A stretch of DNA of 64,000 nucleotides from JAGDMJ01 sp963809695 (GTDB taxonomy: Bacteria > Bacteroidota > Ignavibacteria > UBA10030 > UBA6906), in assembly GCA_963809695.1 (NCBI GenBank), contig CAWEKI010000010.1, forward strand, positions 558,001-622,000, given 5' to 3'. Each line of letters begins with the position of its first letter. The stretch's first letter is position 1. Below, piece by piece: positions 8,659 to 16,724 of this stretch. The translations under genes were made by a program, and so were the position numbers. The notes beneath the pieces were generated by a model. It did no database searches and was not told the origin of the DNA. It was given only the letters and a program-made list of their open reading frames with translations.

Positions 8659-8751
8659 CTATCCGCCTGCTGATTCACCCATAGACATACTCATGCGCCA
8701 CCAGCGCCAGCAGGCTACAACCGTTGCACCATATGATCCGGTGTTTTTCAT
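8659..8751 (-). CDS. trpL: trp leader peptide (30 residues, three Trp)
   Basis: A 31-codon frame ends in TAG just before the attenuator hairpin. Residues 13-20 are A-C-W-R-W-W-R-M, giving Trp at 15, 17 and 18 among only 30 residues, a classic ribosome-stalling leader for tryptophan. There is no Shine-Dalgarno sequence; the -10 box ends only 7 nt before the ATG, so the message may be leaderless. The Trp codons sit in the 5' arm of an RNA hairpin (8665-8715). Function is inferred from composition and position. Confidence 0.82.
   Translation of the reverse strand: MKNTGSYGATVVACWRWWRMSMSMGESAGG
8665..8715 (-). promoter_or_regulatory. Leader RNA 1:2 pause hairpin
   Basis: GCCTGCTG (8708-8715, overlapping the first Trp codon of the leader) is perfectly complementary to CAGCAGGC (8665-8672, just before the leader stop). 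This matches the 1:2 pairing of trp attenuators. A ribosome stalled at the Trp codons would open this stem; the competing antiterminator pairing with the terminator's 5' arm is not obvious by eye. Confidence 0.65.
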
Positions 8752-8758
8752 ACCCGAC

Positions 8759-8787
8759 AATATACAACCTGGACGCCTCGATGTCAA
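8759..8787 (-). promoter_or_regulatory. trp operon promoter
   Basis: Minus-strand TTGACA (8782-8787), exactly 17 bp spacer, TATATT (8759-8764). It is followed directly by the leader peptide ATG at 8751. A near-identical spacer occurs in the promoter at 25502-25530. Confidence 0.82.
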
Positions 8788-9030
8788 GCATGAGAGACGG
8801 CTTAAAATATTAGAAAAACAAACTAATGGGCTTGCTTCTTTCCCCCCCGGAAGGTAGATTAACCGCTGAAGTTCTTTACATACCGCGATCTAGTTTGCCT
8901 CCGCGCCTTCAGGTGCATCTTTCATTCCTCGATCTTGGATCTATATGCTCTCACAGGCGGTTCTTGGTGATGCTCGGTGCGGGAGGGGTGACTTGAAGGG
9001 AATCGTCCACCATCACGCTGGAGGTACGTC

Positions 9031-10725
9031 ATGGGCACGACCTCTGAAGGATCGGGGTCCGCAGAGCTGCTGCACGCGCTAAGGCGGCTTGAGGATCGCA
9101 TCTCCCGGATTGAAGAGCATCTTGGCCTCACTCCGGAACAGGAAGAATACAGCGACAGTTCGCCACAGGAAAAGCCGTTACACGAGTCGCTTGAGACCGA
9201 CGAGGCTTTGGAAAATCAGATCGGCGAGACACTGTTCGCGCGGGTTGGCATCCTTGTCATCGCGATCGGTGTCGCCTTTCTTCTCACATTCCCCTTCCAC
9301 GGATTGCCCGCGATCCTCCCGAGCCTTTTTGGGTACGCCCTTGTCGTCGGCGCCTGGACGCTCTCCTATCGCTGGCGCACTTCTCTTCCTCAACTTTCCA
9401 GCTACATCCTTGCCGGAACGTTATTGCTGCTCTACTTCACCACACTTCGACTTTTCTTCTTCTCGCCCGAACCGGCGGTCCAGAACAAGAGCGTCGAGCT
9501 TGTCCTCTTGCTCCTGGTTGTCATCGTCTCGGCAGCTGTTTCAGCGCGCAGGCGTTCCCCCTATCTCGCGGTCATCAGTCTGACCGCAGGCTACATCACC
9601 GCTCTCATTGGCGGAGACGCGCTTTTCGTGTTCGTTGTGTGTGCCTCGGTCGCTATAGGCGCTGTCCTCCTCGCACGGCACTATGGTTGGCATGGCGTCC
9701 TTATTTACGCGACGATCGCCACATACCTCACGCACTTCATCTGGGCGCTCGGCAACCCGGTGATGGGAAACGAGATCCGCCTGGTAACCAACTCGCCGCT
9801 CAGTGTGACGTTCATTCTCCTGTACCTCCTGGTGCTTGCCAGCGGAACACTGCTGAGGCCGCCCGGTGTTCTTGAAGAAGGTTCGGTGATCGTAGGCTCG
9901 TTCGCAAACGCACTGTCGGGCTATGGCTTGTATTTCCTGCTCACCCTTGCGGAACGCAACACACCGGTATCCTACTATCACGCCGCCGCCTCTGCTGTCT
10001 TTCTCGTGGTGTCCATCCTCTTCTGGAAGCGCGAACGAAGCCGGTATTCTACGTTCGTGTATGCCATGCTGGGCTATATGGCCCTGAGCGTTGCCATCAT
10101 CGCGGCATTCCCCGGACCTGATTATTTCGTCTGGCTCGCATGTCAGAGCATACTCGTCATTTCCACCGCGATATGGTTCAGGTCAAGATTCATCATCGGA
10201 ACGAACTTCGCCATCTATATCATGCTCTTCGTTGCGTACCTTTTCCTGGCGGGTAGGGTGAGCATCATCAGCATAATCTTCGGACTGGTGGCGTTGTTGA
10301 GCGCACGCATCCTGAACTGGCGGAAAGACCGACTCGAGCTCAAAACAGACATGATGCGCAACGCGTACCTCGCGAGCGCGTTCTTCATTATTCCGTATGC
10401 CCTTTATCATACCGTTCCCCCCGCATACGTAAGCATGTCCTGGGTCCTCGTTGCCATTTTCTACTTCGCGATGAGTGTCCTGCTCAAGAACAACCGGAAG
10501 TATCGCTGGATGGCCCTCCTGACGTTTTGCCTGACCATCGGGTATGTGTTCATCGTCGACATCGTGAACCTGGATCCGGCCTTCCGCATTCTTTCCTTCC
10601 TCGTCCTCGGCGTCGCGCTCTCCTGGATCTCGATTCTCTACGCGAGGAAGCGGTCAAAGTCGTCGGAAGCGCATCATGCGCATTCCGAGTCAAAAGAAGT
10701 GTCACAAAGTATTCAAGAACGTTAG
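9031..10725 (+). CDS. DUF2339 multi-pass membrane protein
   Basis: Starts after a GGAGG site. The 564-residue protein begins with a soluble region whose first 35 residues look like a short coiled coil (LLHALRRLEDRISRIEEHLG). From about residue 65 (ENQIGETLFARVGILVIAIG) a long series of more than a dozen hydrophobic helices follows, matching DUF2339. The family's role is unknown; some members are linked to cell-envelope processes. It ends ten bases before the Rieske gene and may be co-transcribed with the cytochrome complex. No enzymatic motif is visible. Confidence 0.78.
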   Translation: MGTTSEGSGSAELLHALRRLEDRISRIEEHLGLTPEQEEYSDSSPQEKPLHESLETDEALENQIGETLFARVGILVIAIGVAFLLTFPFHGLPAILPSLFGYALVVGAWTLSYRWRTSLPQLSSYILAGTLLLLYFTTLRLFFFSPEPAVQNKSVELVLLLLVVIVSAAVSARRRSPYLAVISLTAGYITALIGGDALFVFVVCASVAIGAVLLARHYGWHGVLIYATIATYLTHFIWALGNPVMGNEIRLVTNSPLSVTFILLYLLVLASGTLLRPPGVLEEGSVIVGSFANALSGYGLYFLLTLAERNTPVSYYHAAASAVFLVVSILFWKRERSRYSTFVYAMLGYMALSVAIIAAFPGPDYFVWLACQSILVISTAIWFRSRFIIGTNFAIYIMLFVAYLFLAGRVSIISIIFGLVALLSARILNWRKDRLELKTDMMRNAYLASAFFIIPYALYHTVPPAYVSMSWVLVAIFYFAMSVLLKNNRKYRWMALLTFCLTIGYVFIVDIVNLDPAFRILSFLVLGVALSWISILYARKRSKSSEAHHAHSESKEVSQSIQER

Positions 10726-10735
10726 GAGTGCATTT

Positions 10736-11212
10736 ATGGAGAAGGTTCAGCATGTGCAGGTTCCGGGACCGCCGGCTGTTGCCGATGAGGGTAAACGGGA
10801 TTTCCTCAAATATGTTCTTGGAGGGTCGCTGCTTGCCTGGATCGCTGCGGTGGTCTATCCGGTCCTGTCCTATCTCAAGCCGCCCCACCAGGGAGAAGTA
10901 GAAGTCACCAGCGTGAAGGTCGGGAAGCTCTCGGACATTGCGAAAGACAGCGGGACCATCGTGCGGTTTGGGAGCAAACCGGTGATCTTGATCCGGACCC
11001 CGGCCGATCAGCTGGTAGCGTTTTCTGCCGTCTGCACTCACCTCGATTGCACAGTGCAGTACCGGAGCGATTTCGGCGTGATCTGGTGCGCCTGCCATAA
11101 CGGCAAATACGATCTGACGGGACGGAACATCTCCGGTCCGCCCCCGCGCCCATTGGACGAATACCGGGTCATCATTCAGGGAGGCGAGGTCTTCATCTCG
11201 AAAAAAGCATGA
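10736..11212 (+). CDS. Rieske iron-sulfur protein of a cytochrome bc complex
   Basis: Carries the high-potential 2Fe-2S cluster that accepts the first electron from quinol. I chose the ATG at 10736, which has TAGGAG six bases ahead. One transmembrane anchor spans about residues 25-47. The Rieske boxes are CTHLDC (C100, H102, C105) and CACHNGKYD (C118, C120, H121), giving two Cys and two His ligands plus the disulfide pair. At 158 residues it is a short bacterial type. It overlaps the cytochrome b gene by four bases. Confidence 0.93.
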   Translation: MEKVQHVQVPGPPAVADEGKRDFLKYVLGGSLLAWIAAVVYPVLSYLKPPHQGEVEVTSVKVGKLSDIAKDSGTIVRFGSKPVILIRTPADQLVAFSAVCTHLDCTVQYRSDFGVIWCACHNGKYDLTGRNISGPPPRPLDEYRVIIQGGEVFISKKA

Positions 11213-12288
11213 AACGGAAACTTCAACATGTGTATGATTTTGTCGATGAGCGCGTTGAGCTCAATGATCTCGTGGACTTCATGGGCAAGAAATACGTACC
11301 GATCCACCGCGGATCAGTCTGGTATTATTTCGGCGGTGTCTCCCTGTTTCTCTTCATTATCCAGGTCACCACGGGAATCCTGCTTCTCCTCTATTACAAG
11401 GGAAGCGAACAACTGGCATGGGAGAGCATTCAGTTCATCATGTCGAAAGTCCAATTTGGATGGCTCATCCGGTCGATCCACAGCTGGGCAGCCAACCTTT
11501 TTGTTCTGTCTGTGGTGATCCACATGTTCAGTGTGTTCTTCGAGCGCTCCTATCGGAAGCCGCGCGAACTCACCTGGCTTACCGGAATACTCATGCTGTT
11601 CCTCGCGATGGCCTTTGGCTTCAGCGGTTATCTCCTTCCATGGGATGAGCTGGCCTTTTTTGCCACGAAAGTGGGGACCGACATTGCGGGCGTGGTTCCC
11701 TTCATCGGGAAGCCGCTCATGGTGTTCTTGCGGGGAGGGGAGGATGTGACCGGAGCCACGCTGTCACGCTTCTTCGGATTCCACATCGCCGTGTTTCCTG
11801 CACTCTTTACGGCTTTGCTCGGCATTCATCTTATTCTCGTCCAGCGGCAGGGAATGAGTGAACCGCTTGGCCACGGGAACAGCGAACCGGAGAACGGAAA
11901 AAGGATGCCTTTTTTCCCCAACTTCCTGCTCCGCGATCTCCTCCTGTGGCTCATCGTTCTGAACGTCCTTGCCATCCTGGCCGTTTTCTTCCCATGGGAG
12001 TTAGGGAAAAAAGCGGACGCGTTCGCTTCCGCTCCGGCGGGCATACGCCCCGAATGGTACTTTCTCTTCATGTTTCAGACGCTGAAGTATTTCCCCGCCC
12101 GGATTCTCTTCATCGACGGCGAAGTCCTCGGGATCATGCTGTTCGGCGTTGCCGGAATCCTCTGGGTGCTTGTGCCGTTCCTGGACAGGGGGAGCTCCCG
12201 CGGAGAACGAAGGAAACTCGTCACCTACATTGGGATGGGCGTCATCGCGTATATCGTCGTACTCACGATTCTTGGGTGGATGGCATGA
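11209..12288 (+). CDS. Cytochrome b (b6/subunit IV fused type)
   Basis: Quinol-oxidising haem b subunit of the bc complex. The 359 residues hold both the b6-like half and the subunit-IV-like half. Haem ligands are H91/H105 (13 residues between) and H192/H207 (14 between); the 14-residue gap on the second pair is the b6f/Firmicutes-type spacing, unlike mitochondrial cytochrome b. The Qo motif PEWY lies at 281-284. Coupled by ATGA overlap to the multihaem cytochrome that follows, which probably replaces cytochrome c1 or f. Confidence 0.93.
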   Translation: MKRKLQHVYDFVDERVELNDLVDFMGKKYVPIHRGSVWYYFGGVSLFLFIIQVTTGILLLLYYKGSEQLAWESIQFIMSKVQFGWLIRSIHSWAANLFVLSVVIHMFSVFFERSYRKPRELTWLTGILMLFLAMAFGFSGYLLPWDELAFFATKVGTDIAGVVPFIGKPLMVFLRGGEDVTGATLSRFFGFHIAVFPALFTALLGIHLILVQRQGMSEPLGHGNSEPENGKRMPFFPNFLLRDLLLWLIVLNVLAILAVFFPWELGKKADAFASAPAGIRPEWYFLFMFQTLKYFPARILFIDGEVLGIMLFGVAGILWVLVPFLDRGSSRGERRKLVTYIGMGVIAYIVVLTILGWMA

Positions 12289-13790
12289 GAACTCTCGCGA
12301 ACAGAATTGCAGTCCTGACGCTTACCCTGTGGCCCCTGCAAAGCGCGGCATCCGCAGGCGTTGACCAGTGTTTCACCTGCCACCAGATCCAGTCGGACAA
12401 ACCTTCCTCGCTCTTCCGGAAAGATATTCACCACGAGAAGGGGATCACCTGCGCCGGATGCCACGGGGGGAAAGCAGATACGGACGACATGACCGCTGCC
12501 ATGGACTCTGCCGCGGGCTTTATCGGAGTGCCAAAGGGTGATGCGATCTCCCGGGCATGCGCGCACTGCCATTCCAGTGAAGAGCGGATGAAGTCGTTCG
12601 GCTCAACGCTCGCGCTTCACCAGTGGGAGAACCTTCAGGCCAGCGTCCACGGGAAAATGATCGATGCGGGAGGGAACCACGTCGTGCAGTGCATCACGTG
12701 TCATGATGCCCACGGCATTGTGCGCGTGAAAAACCCTTCGTCGCCCGTCTCCCCGCTCAAAGTCGTAAGCAAGTGCAGCGGATGCCACTCCAATCCCACC
12801 CTCATGCGATCGTTCAACCCCTCCCTCCCTGTCGATCAGCTCGAGAAGTACCGCACGAGCGTCCATGGTGCCCGAAATGCCGGGGGCGACCCCAAGGTCG
12901 CCGAGTGTGTCAGCTGCCACGGCAGCCACAGCATTCTTGCGCCCTCCGATGTGAAGTCGCAAGTGTACCCCGTGAATTTGCCCGGGACCTGCGCGCACTG
13001 TCACAGCGATGCTGAATACATGAAGGAATACAAGATCCCCACCGACCAGTTCGAGAAGTATGCTGCGAGCATTCATGGAGTGGCTCTGTTGCAGCGGCAT
13101 GATGTCGGCGCGCCGGCGTGCAACAGTTGCCACGGGAATCATGGCGCCGCTCCCCCGGGCGTACAGTCCATCTCGAATGTCTGCGGCACATGCCACGCGA
13201 TCAATGCGGACCTCTTTGCGGCAAGCCCGCACAAAAAGGCATTTGATGACCGGAAACTCCCGGAGTGCGCAACGTGCCATGGCAATCACGATATCGTTGC
13301 CACATCGGACAAACTGTTGGGGACCAGCTCCGGCGCAGTCTGCAGCCGCTGTCACAGCGCAACACAGAATCCCCGCGGATTCGAAGCAGCCGGCGTGATG
13401 CGGATGCTGGCAGACAGCCTCGAGGGCCTGGAATCAGAATCGGCGACACTCATCAACGAGGCCGAGCGAAAAGGTATGGAGGTCGGTGCCGCGAAATTCG
13501 CGTTGCGGGACGTGCGCCAGGACCGTATGGAGGCAAGAACCGTGGTCCACGCGTTCGACCCATCGAAATTCCGCCAGGTCGCGCAGAAAGGCATCGCATC
13601 GGCACTCGTGGTGCGCGACGACGCGCGAGGCGCTATCCGGGAATTCTATTTCCGCCGTACAGGACTGGGAGTGGCTACCCTGATCATCACGGTCCTCGCG
13701 ATCTCCCTGTTCCTGACAATCCGGAGAATCGAACGGCGTCAACGAGACAAGCTTCGACAGTCCAAATCCCAGCCGACGAACGTTCATTGA
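12285..13790 (+). CDS. Membrane-anchored 11-haem cytochrome c
   Basis: ATG at 12285 overlaps the cytochrome b stop as ATGA. The 501-residue protein has a signal peptide (cleavage probably near AASA-GV) and eleven CxxCH haem sites, all in the first ~370 residues: CFTCH, CAGCH, CAHCH, CITCH, CSGCH, CVSCH, CAHCH, CNSCH, CGTCH, CATCH and CSRCH. It ends with a transmembrane helix (VATLIITVLAISLFL) and a basic tail inside the cell. I see no catalytic signature of nitrite or hydroxylamine reductases. It most likely takes electrons from the Rieske protein and hands them to periplasmic or outer-membrane partners. Confidence 0.92.
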   Translation: MRTLANRIAVLTLTLWPLQSAASAGVDQCFTCHQIQSDKPSSLFRKDIHHEKGITCAGCHGGKADTDDMTAAMDSAAGFIGVPKGDAISRACAHCHSSEERMKSFGSTLALHQWENLQASVHGKMIDAGGNHVVQCITCHDAHGIVRVKNPSSPVSPLKVVSKCSGCHSNPTLMRSFNPSLPVDQLEKYRTSVHGARNAGGDPKVAECVSCHGSHSILAPSDVKSQVYPVNLPGTCAHCHSDAEYMKEYKIPTDQFEKYAASIHGVALLQRHDVGAPACNSCHGNHGAAPPGVQSISNVCGTCHAINADLFAASPHKKAFDDRKLPECATCHGNHDIVATSDKLLGTSSGAVCSRCHSATQNPRGFEAAGVMRMLADSLEGLESESATLINEAERKGMEVGAAKFALRDVRQDRMEARTVVHAFDPSKFRQVAQKGIASALVVRDDARGAIREFYFRRTGLGVATLIITVLAISLFLTIRRIERRQRDKLRQSKSQPTNVH

Positions 13791-13815
13791 CACGGTTTCC
13801 TATCGGGAGGTGCTT

Positions 13816-14304
13816 ATGTACTCGTACCCTCGGGCAATTCTCTATGCGATTATTCTGTGGGGATTGACCTTTCTCGCCGGTTTTTTCATCTATCCCCTGC
13901 GGGCGGAAAACCCAATGCTCTTTGCATCCGTGAGGATGGTTATCGTGGCGCTGATCTCCATGGTCTTGACCATCATGTACTTCCGCGACGTCGAAGATCA
14001 CCTCATACGGGATGGCATCAAGCTGGGGACCATCTGGCTGCTGGCCACCATCATTCTCGACCAAGGGCCATTTGTCTGGGGCCTGATGCAGTTCTCCTTC
14101 GTCGACTACCTGGCAGACACGGGGGTCAGCCACCTCATATATCCGATTGTGACAATAGGAGCAGGTTTCCTCCTTTCGGCCGATAAAAACACGGTTGAGG
14201 ACAGCGAAGCCCCGGAACATGCATCAAGACCGTCGATTTCCGTGCCGCCGGGGTCGAAGGACACCTTGTCCGGCCAGCCACCCGGTCCGAAGGTGCAGGC
14301 ATGA
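13816..14304 (+). CDS. Small integral membrane protein, unknown function
   Basis: Start at ATG 13816 with GGGAGG five bases ahead; an in-frame GTG six bases upstream overlaps that site. About 162 residues: four hydrophobic helices in the first 125 (YAIILWGLTFLAGFFIYPL, MVIVALISMVLTIMYF, IWLLATIILDQGPFVWGL, HLIYPIVTIGAGFLL), then a polar Pro/Ser-rich tail. I do not recognise the family. It lies 25 bases after the 11-haem cytochrome on the same strand, so it may belong to that complex. Confidence 0.7.
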   Translation: MYSYPRAILYAIILWGLTFLAGFFIYPLRAENPMLFASVRMVIVALISMVLTIMYFRDVEDHLIRDGIKLGTIWLLATIILDQGPFVWGLMQFSFVDYLADTGVSHLIYPIVTIGAGFLLSADKNTVEDSEAPEHASRPSISVPPGSKDTLSGQPPGPKVQA

Positions 14305-14407
14305 AGGGGCCTGGCTGAACTCTGGAGGGTGAATTGGTGTTTCTCAAGCCAAGCAGTCATCAGCCGTAACTACCGCTTGAGGCCATTCACAACCTAGGGG
14401 AGCCACC

Positions 14408-15526
14408 ATGATCCTGGAAGAAATCCGCTCCGTTGACGGCACGGGAACGCTGACCTATCTCATCGTCGATGAAAGCACCGGCGCCTCCATCGTGATCGAT
14501 CCCAATCTCAGCGACCTGGTGCAGCTCAACACCACGATCGAGCGTTCAGGGTCCCTCCTTCGCTACATTATCGACACGCACACCCACGTGGACCACTTCT
14601 CTGCGGCCGGGGAGCTCCACAATCGCTTTGGGGCACCCGTCCTTATGCACGAGAACACGGTGAACAAATGGAAGTTCGCAGATCAAGGGGACCGCTTTGG
14701 GGTTGGCGACATCCTTCGGGCCAATGCTGCCATTGAGATACAACGTTTCGTGACCCATGGCGAGATCGTTGAGGTGGGCTCCCTTCGGATTCAGATATTG
14801 CATACCCCCGGCCACACGGACAATCACATTTGTCCCCTTGTCGAGGGTCATCTTTTTTCCGGCGATCTTCTCCTTGTGGGGCAGGCCGGAAGGAGCGATC
14901 TCCCGGGAGGTGACCCGGGACAGCAATATGACTCACTCTTTGCAACGATTCTCTCCTTGCCCGATGCCACCTGGATCCACCCGGGACATGACTATGAAGG
15001 GAACACGGCCAGGACGCTTCAGCAAGAGAAAGCGACCAATCCTTTTCTGATCCGTCGATCCAAAGAAGAATATGTCGCGTTCGTCGCCGAGTTCTTTCCG
15101 CCTCTCGCGGAAACGACGGCGCAAGGGGCAGCGACGTTGCAGTGCGGGGTCAAACGCGTGCCCGCCCCGGACGCATCCTTCAAGAATATCACGCCTGTAG
15201 AGCTCTCGCGGAAGATGAGCGGCGAACAGATTCCTTTTTTGCTTGATGTTCGCGAGCAGTTCGAGCTGATTGCTTATGGAGCGATTCCCGGGGTCATGAA
15301 CATCCCCGTAGGCCAGATCATGAACCGCATGGCGGAACTGCCCGCAGATCGAGAGATCGTGGTGGTCTGCCAGAGCGGTCACAGATCTCTTGAGGTGGCA
15401 CACCTGCTTTCGCGGTCCGGTTTCAGTCGCGTGTCCAATCTCGAGGGAGGAACCTCGCGATGGGTCAGGTCGGGCTACCCCGTCGTGCATCCTTCCAATC
15501 CGGTGAAGATCCACCCCCGGGTGTGA
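14408..15526 (+). CDS. Metallo-beta-lactamase fold/rhodanese fusion (persulfide dioxygenase-like)
   Basis: The 372-residue protein starts after AGGGGAG. The N-terminal metallo-beta-lactamase domain has the metal motif DTHTHVDH (H58, H60, D62, H63), HTPGHTDNH and SGDLLL, resembling ETHE1-type persulfide dioxygenases, which oxidise glutathione- or protein-persulfide to sulfite. From about residue 250 a rhodanese domain follows (LLDVREQFELI, active-site VVCQSGHRS). Such PDO-rhodanese fusions couple sulfane-sulfur transfer with oxidation. With the rhodanese and DUF302 genes downstream, a sulfide/sulfane-sulfur detoxification role is likely. Single-iron dioxygenase against hydrolase activity cannot be settled from motifs alone. 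Confidence 0.85.
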   Translation: MILEEIRSVDGTGTLTYLIVDESTGASIVIDPNLSDLVQLNTTIERSGSLLRYIIDTHTHVDHFSAAGELHNRFGAPVLMHENTVNKWKFADQGDRFGVGDILRANAAIEIQRFVTHGEIVEVGSLRIQILHTPGHTDNHICPLVEGHLFSGDLLLVGQAGRSDLPGGDPGQQYDSLFATILSLPDATWIHPGHDYEGNTARTLQQEKATNPFLIRRSKEEYVAFVAEFFPPLAETTAQGAATLQCGVKRVPAPDASFKNITPVELSRKMSGEQIPFLLDVREQFELIAYGAIPGVMNIPVGQIMNRMAELPADREIVVVCQSGHRSLEVAHLLSRSGFSRVSNLEGGTSRWVRSGYPVVHPSNPVKIHPRV

Positions 15527-15603
15527 GCCCGGGACTCCAGGCCAATGACCTTGACGGACATCGACATCGTTACTATATTGCCTGTTGCACGAATGGACGA
15601 ACC

Positions 15604-15996
15604 ATGACAAGCGGACAAATCCTATTTTACGCTGTGGTCCTCCTGCTCTTGGTGCTCTATGTGCGCAGGCGCCTGCAGATGCGCTCCATCAGGCAGTATT
15701 CGGCCGGCGAGCTTCGCGGGAGGATGAATGACCGCGATGTCGTCCTTCTCGATGTCAGGACAGATGCCGAACGCAGTGCCCAGGCCATACGCGGTTCGCT
15801 TCATCTCCCGTTGCAGCAACTGGATCGCAGGGTGCGCGAGCTTGAAGGATATCGGTCCAAAGAAATCATATGCTATTGCAGGTCTGGGAACAGAAGCCTG
15901 ACCGCAGCACTTCTTCTCCGAAAACGGGGCTTTAACGCGGGGAACCTTGAAGGGGGCCTTGCGGAATGGAACATAGCTGCACAGCAGAAACAATGA
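15604..15996 (+). CDS. Membrane-anchored rhodanese-like sulfurtransferase
   Basis: Start at ATG 15604, since upstream in-frame sequence is still within the preceding gene. 130 residues: one N-terminal transmembrane helix (ILFYAVVLLLLVLYV) with basic residues after it, then a single rhodanese domain with LLDVRTDAER and active-site loop CYCRSGNRS (catalytic Cys). It probably binds or transfers sulfane sulfur at the membrane. Follows the PDO-rhodanese fusion. Confidence 0.88.
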   Translation: MTSGQILFYAVVLLLLVLYVRRRLQMRSIRQYSAGELRGRMNDRDVVLLDVRTDAERSAQAIRGSLHLPLQQLDRRVRELEGYRSKEIICYCRSGNRSLTAALLLRKRGFNAGNLEGGLAEWNIAAQQKQ

Positions 15997-16035
15997 GTCG
16001 AACAGATCAAGCACACACATCCAGGAGGTATTCCG

Positions 16036-16419
16036 ATGAGTTACGGCTTTTCTAAAACAGTCCCGCTGTCGTACGAACGAGCAATCGAACGCGTCACGGA
16101 GGAATTGAAGAAAGAAGGTTTCGGCGTTCTCACGACCATCGATGTGAAAGACACGTTCAAGAAAAAGCTCAACGTGGACTTCCCCAAGTATGTTATCCTC
16201 GGGGCATGCAACCCCCCGTTCGCGCACAAGTCACTGCAGGCCGACGATCAGATGGGGCTTCTTCTCCCCTGCAATGTTGTCGTCCAGGAGAAAGATGGCC
16301 AGACGAGTGTCTCCGTCTTCGATCCGATGGTCATGCTCAAGGTGACGGACAATGAAGACATCCTTCCCGTCGCAAAAGAGGTACAGCAGAGGCTTCAACG
16401 CGTTCTGGCATGCGTGTAG
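16036..16419 (+). CDS. DUF302 family protein
   Basis: 127 residues after a CCAGGAGG site. The sequence YGFSKTVPLSYERAIERVTE at the start and the ILGACNPPFAHKSLQADDQ core are typical DUF302. Members often sit near sulfur-oxidation and thiol-redox genes, but the biochemical role is unknown. Last gene of the plus-strand sulfur group; a palindromic terminator follows. Confidence 0.88.
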   Translation: MSYGFSKTVPLSYERAIERVTEELKKEGFGVLTTIDVKDTFKKKLNVDFPKYVILGACNPPFAHKSLQADDQMGLLLPCNVVVQEKDGQTSVSVFDPMVMLKVTDNEDILPVAKEVQQRLQRVLACV

Positions 16420-16493
16420 CTGCCTCCGGGTGATGGCTCGGCCCGATCCCTGAGTGTCTCGATGCACCCGGGATGAGATCAGAATCATCCTTG

Positions 16494-16527
16494 AAAGTCG
16501 GCTTCTGTGCATGAGGAGCCGACTTTC
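16494..16527. terminator. Palindromic hairpin after DUF302 gene
   Basis: AAAGTCGGCT and AGCCGACTTT form a perfect 10-bp stem with an approximately 13-base loop, ending in TTTCGTC on the plus strand. The A/T ends allow function in either direction. Confidence 0.6.
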
Positions 16528-16629
16528 GTCATATTATGCCAATCTCCGATCACGCAGCCATGCAAGGGTTCAAGACTCCCGACACCCTCCGCTCGTTTCT
16601 GCTTCGCACTAAAAAAATCAAAAAAATCC

Positions 16630-16658
16630 TTGACAAATTGCTTACTATGCAATAATCT
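16630..16658 (+). promoter_or_regulatory. Promoter of the GH94-like/SMP-30 operon
   Basis: TTGACA (16630-16635), 17-bp spacer, TAATCT (16653-16658), 66 bases before the start of the next gene. Confidence 0.75.
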
Positions 16659-16724
16659 GGAGCATTCCGTTCCTTCTCACCCCTGCATTCCTGCAGGCCA
16701 GCCGCTCACTAAACCCACACAGCC

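Noticed and set aside
12603..13355. 250-residue minus-strand frame opposite the 11-haem cytochrome
   Set aside because: Shadow of the CxxCH-rich gene; composition (Ala/Val/His/Arg) and lack of start signals show no real coding.
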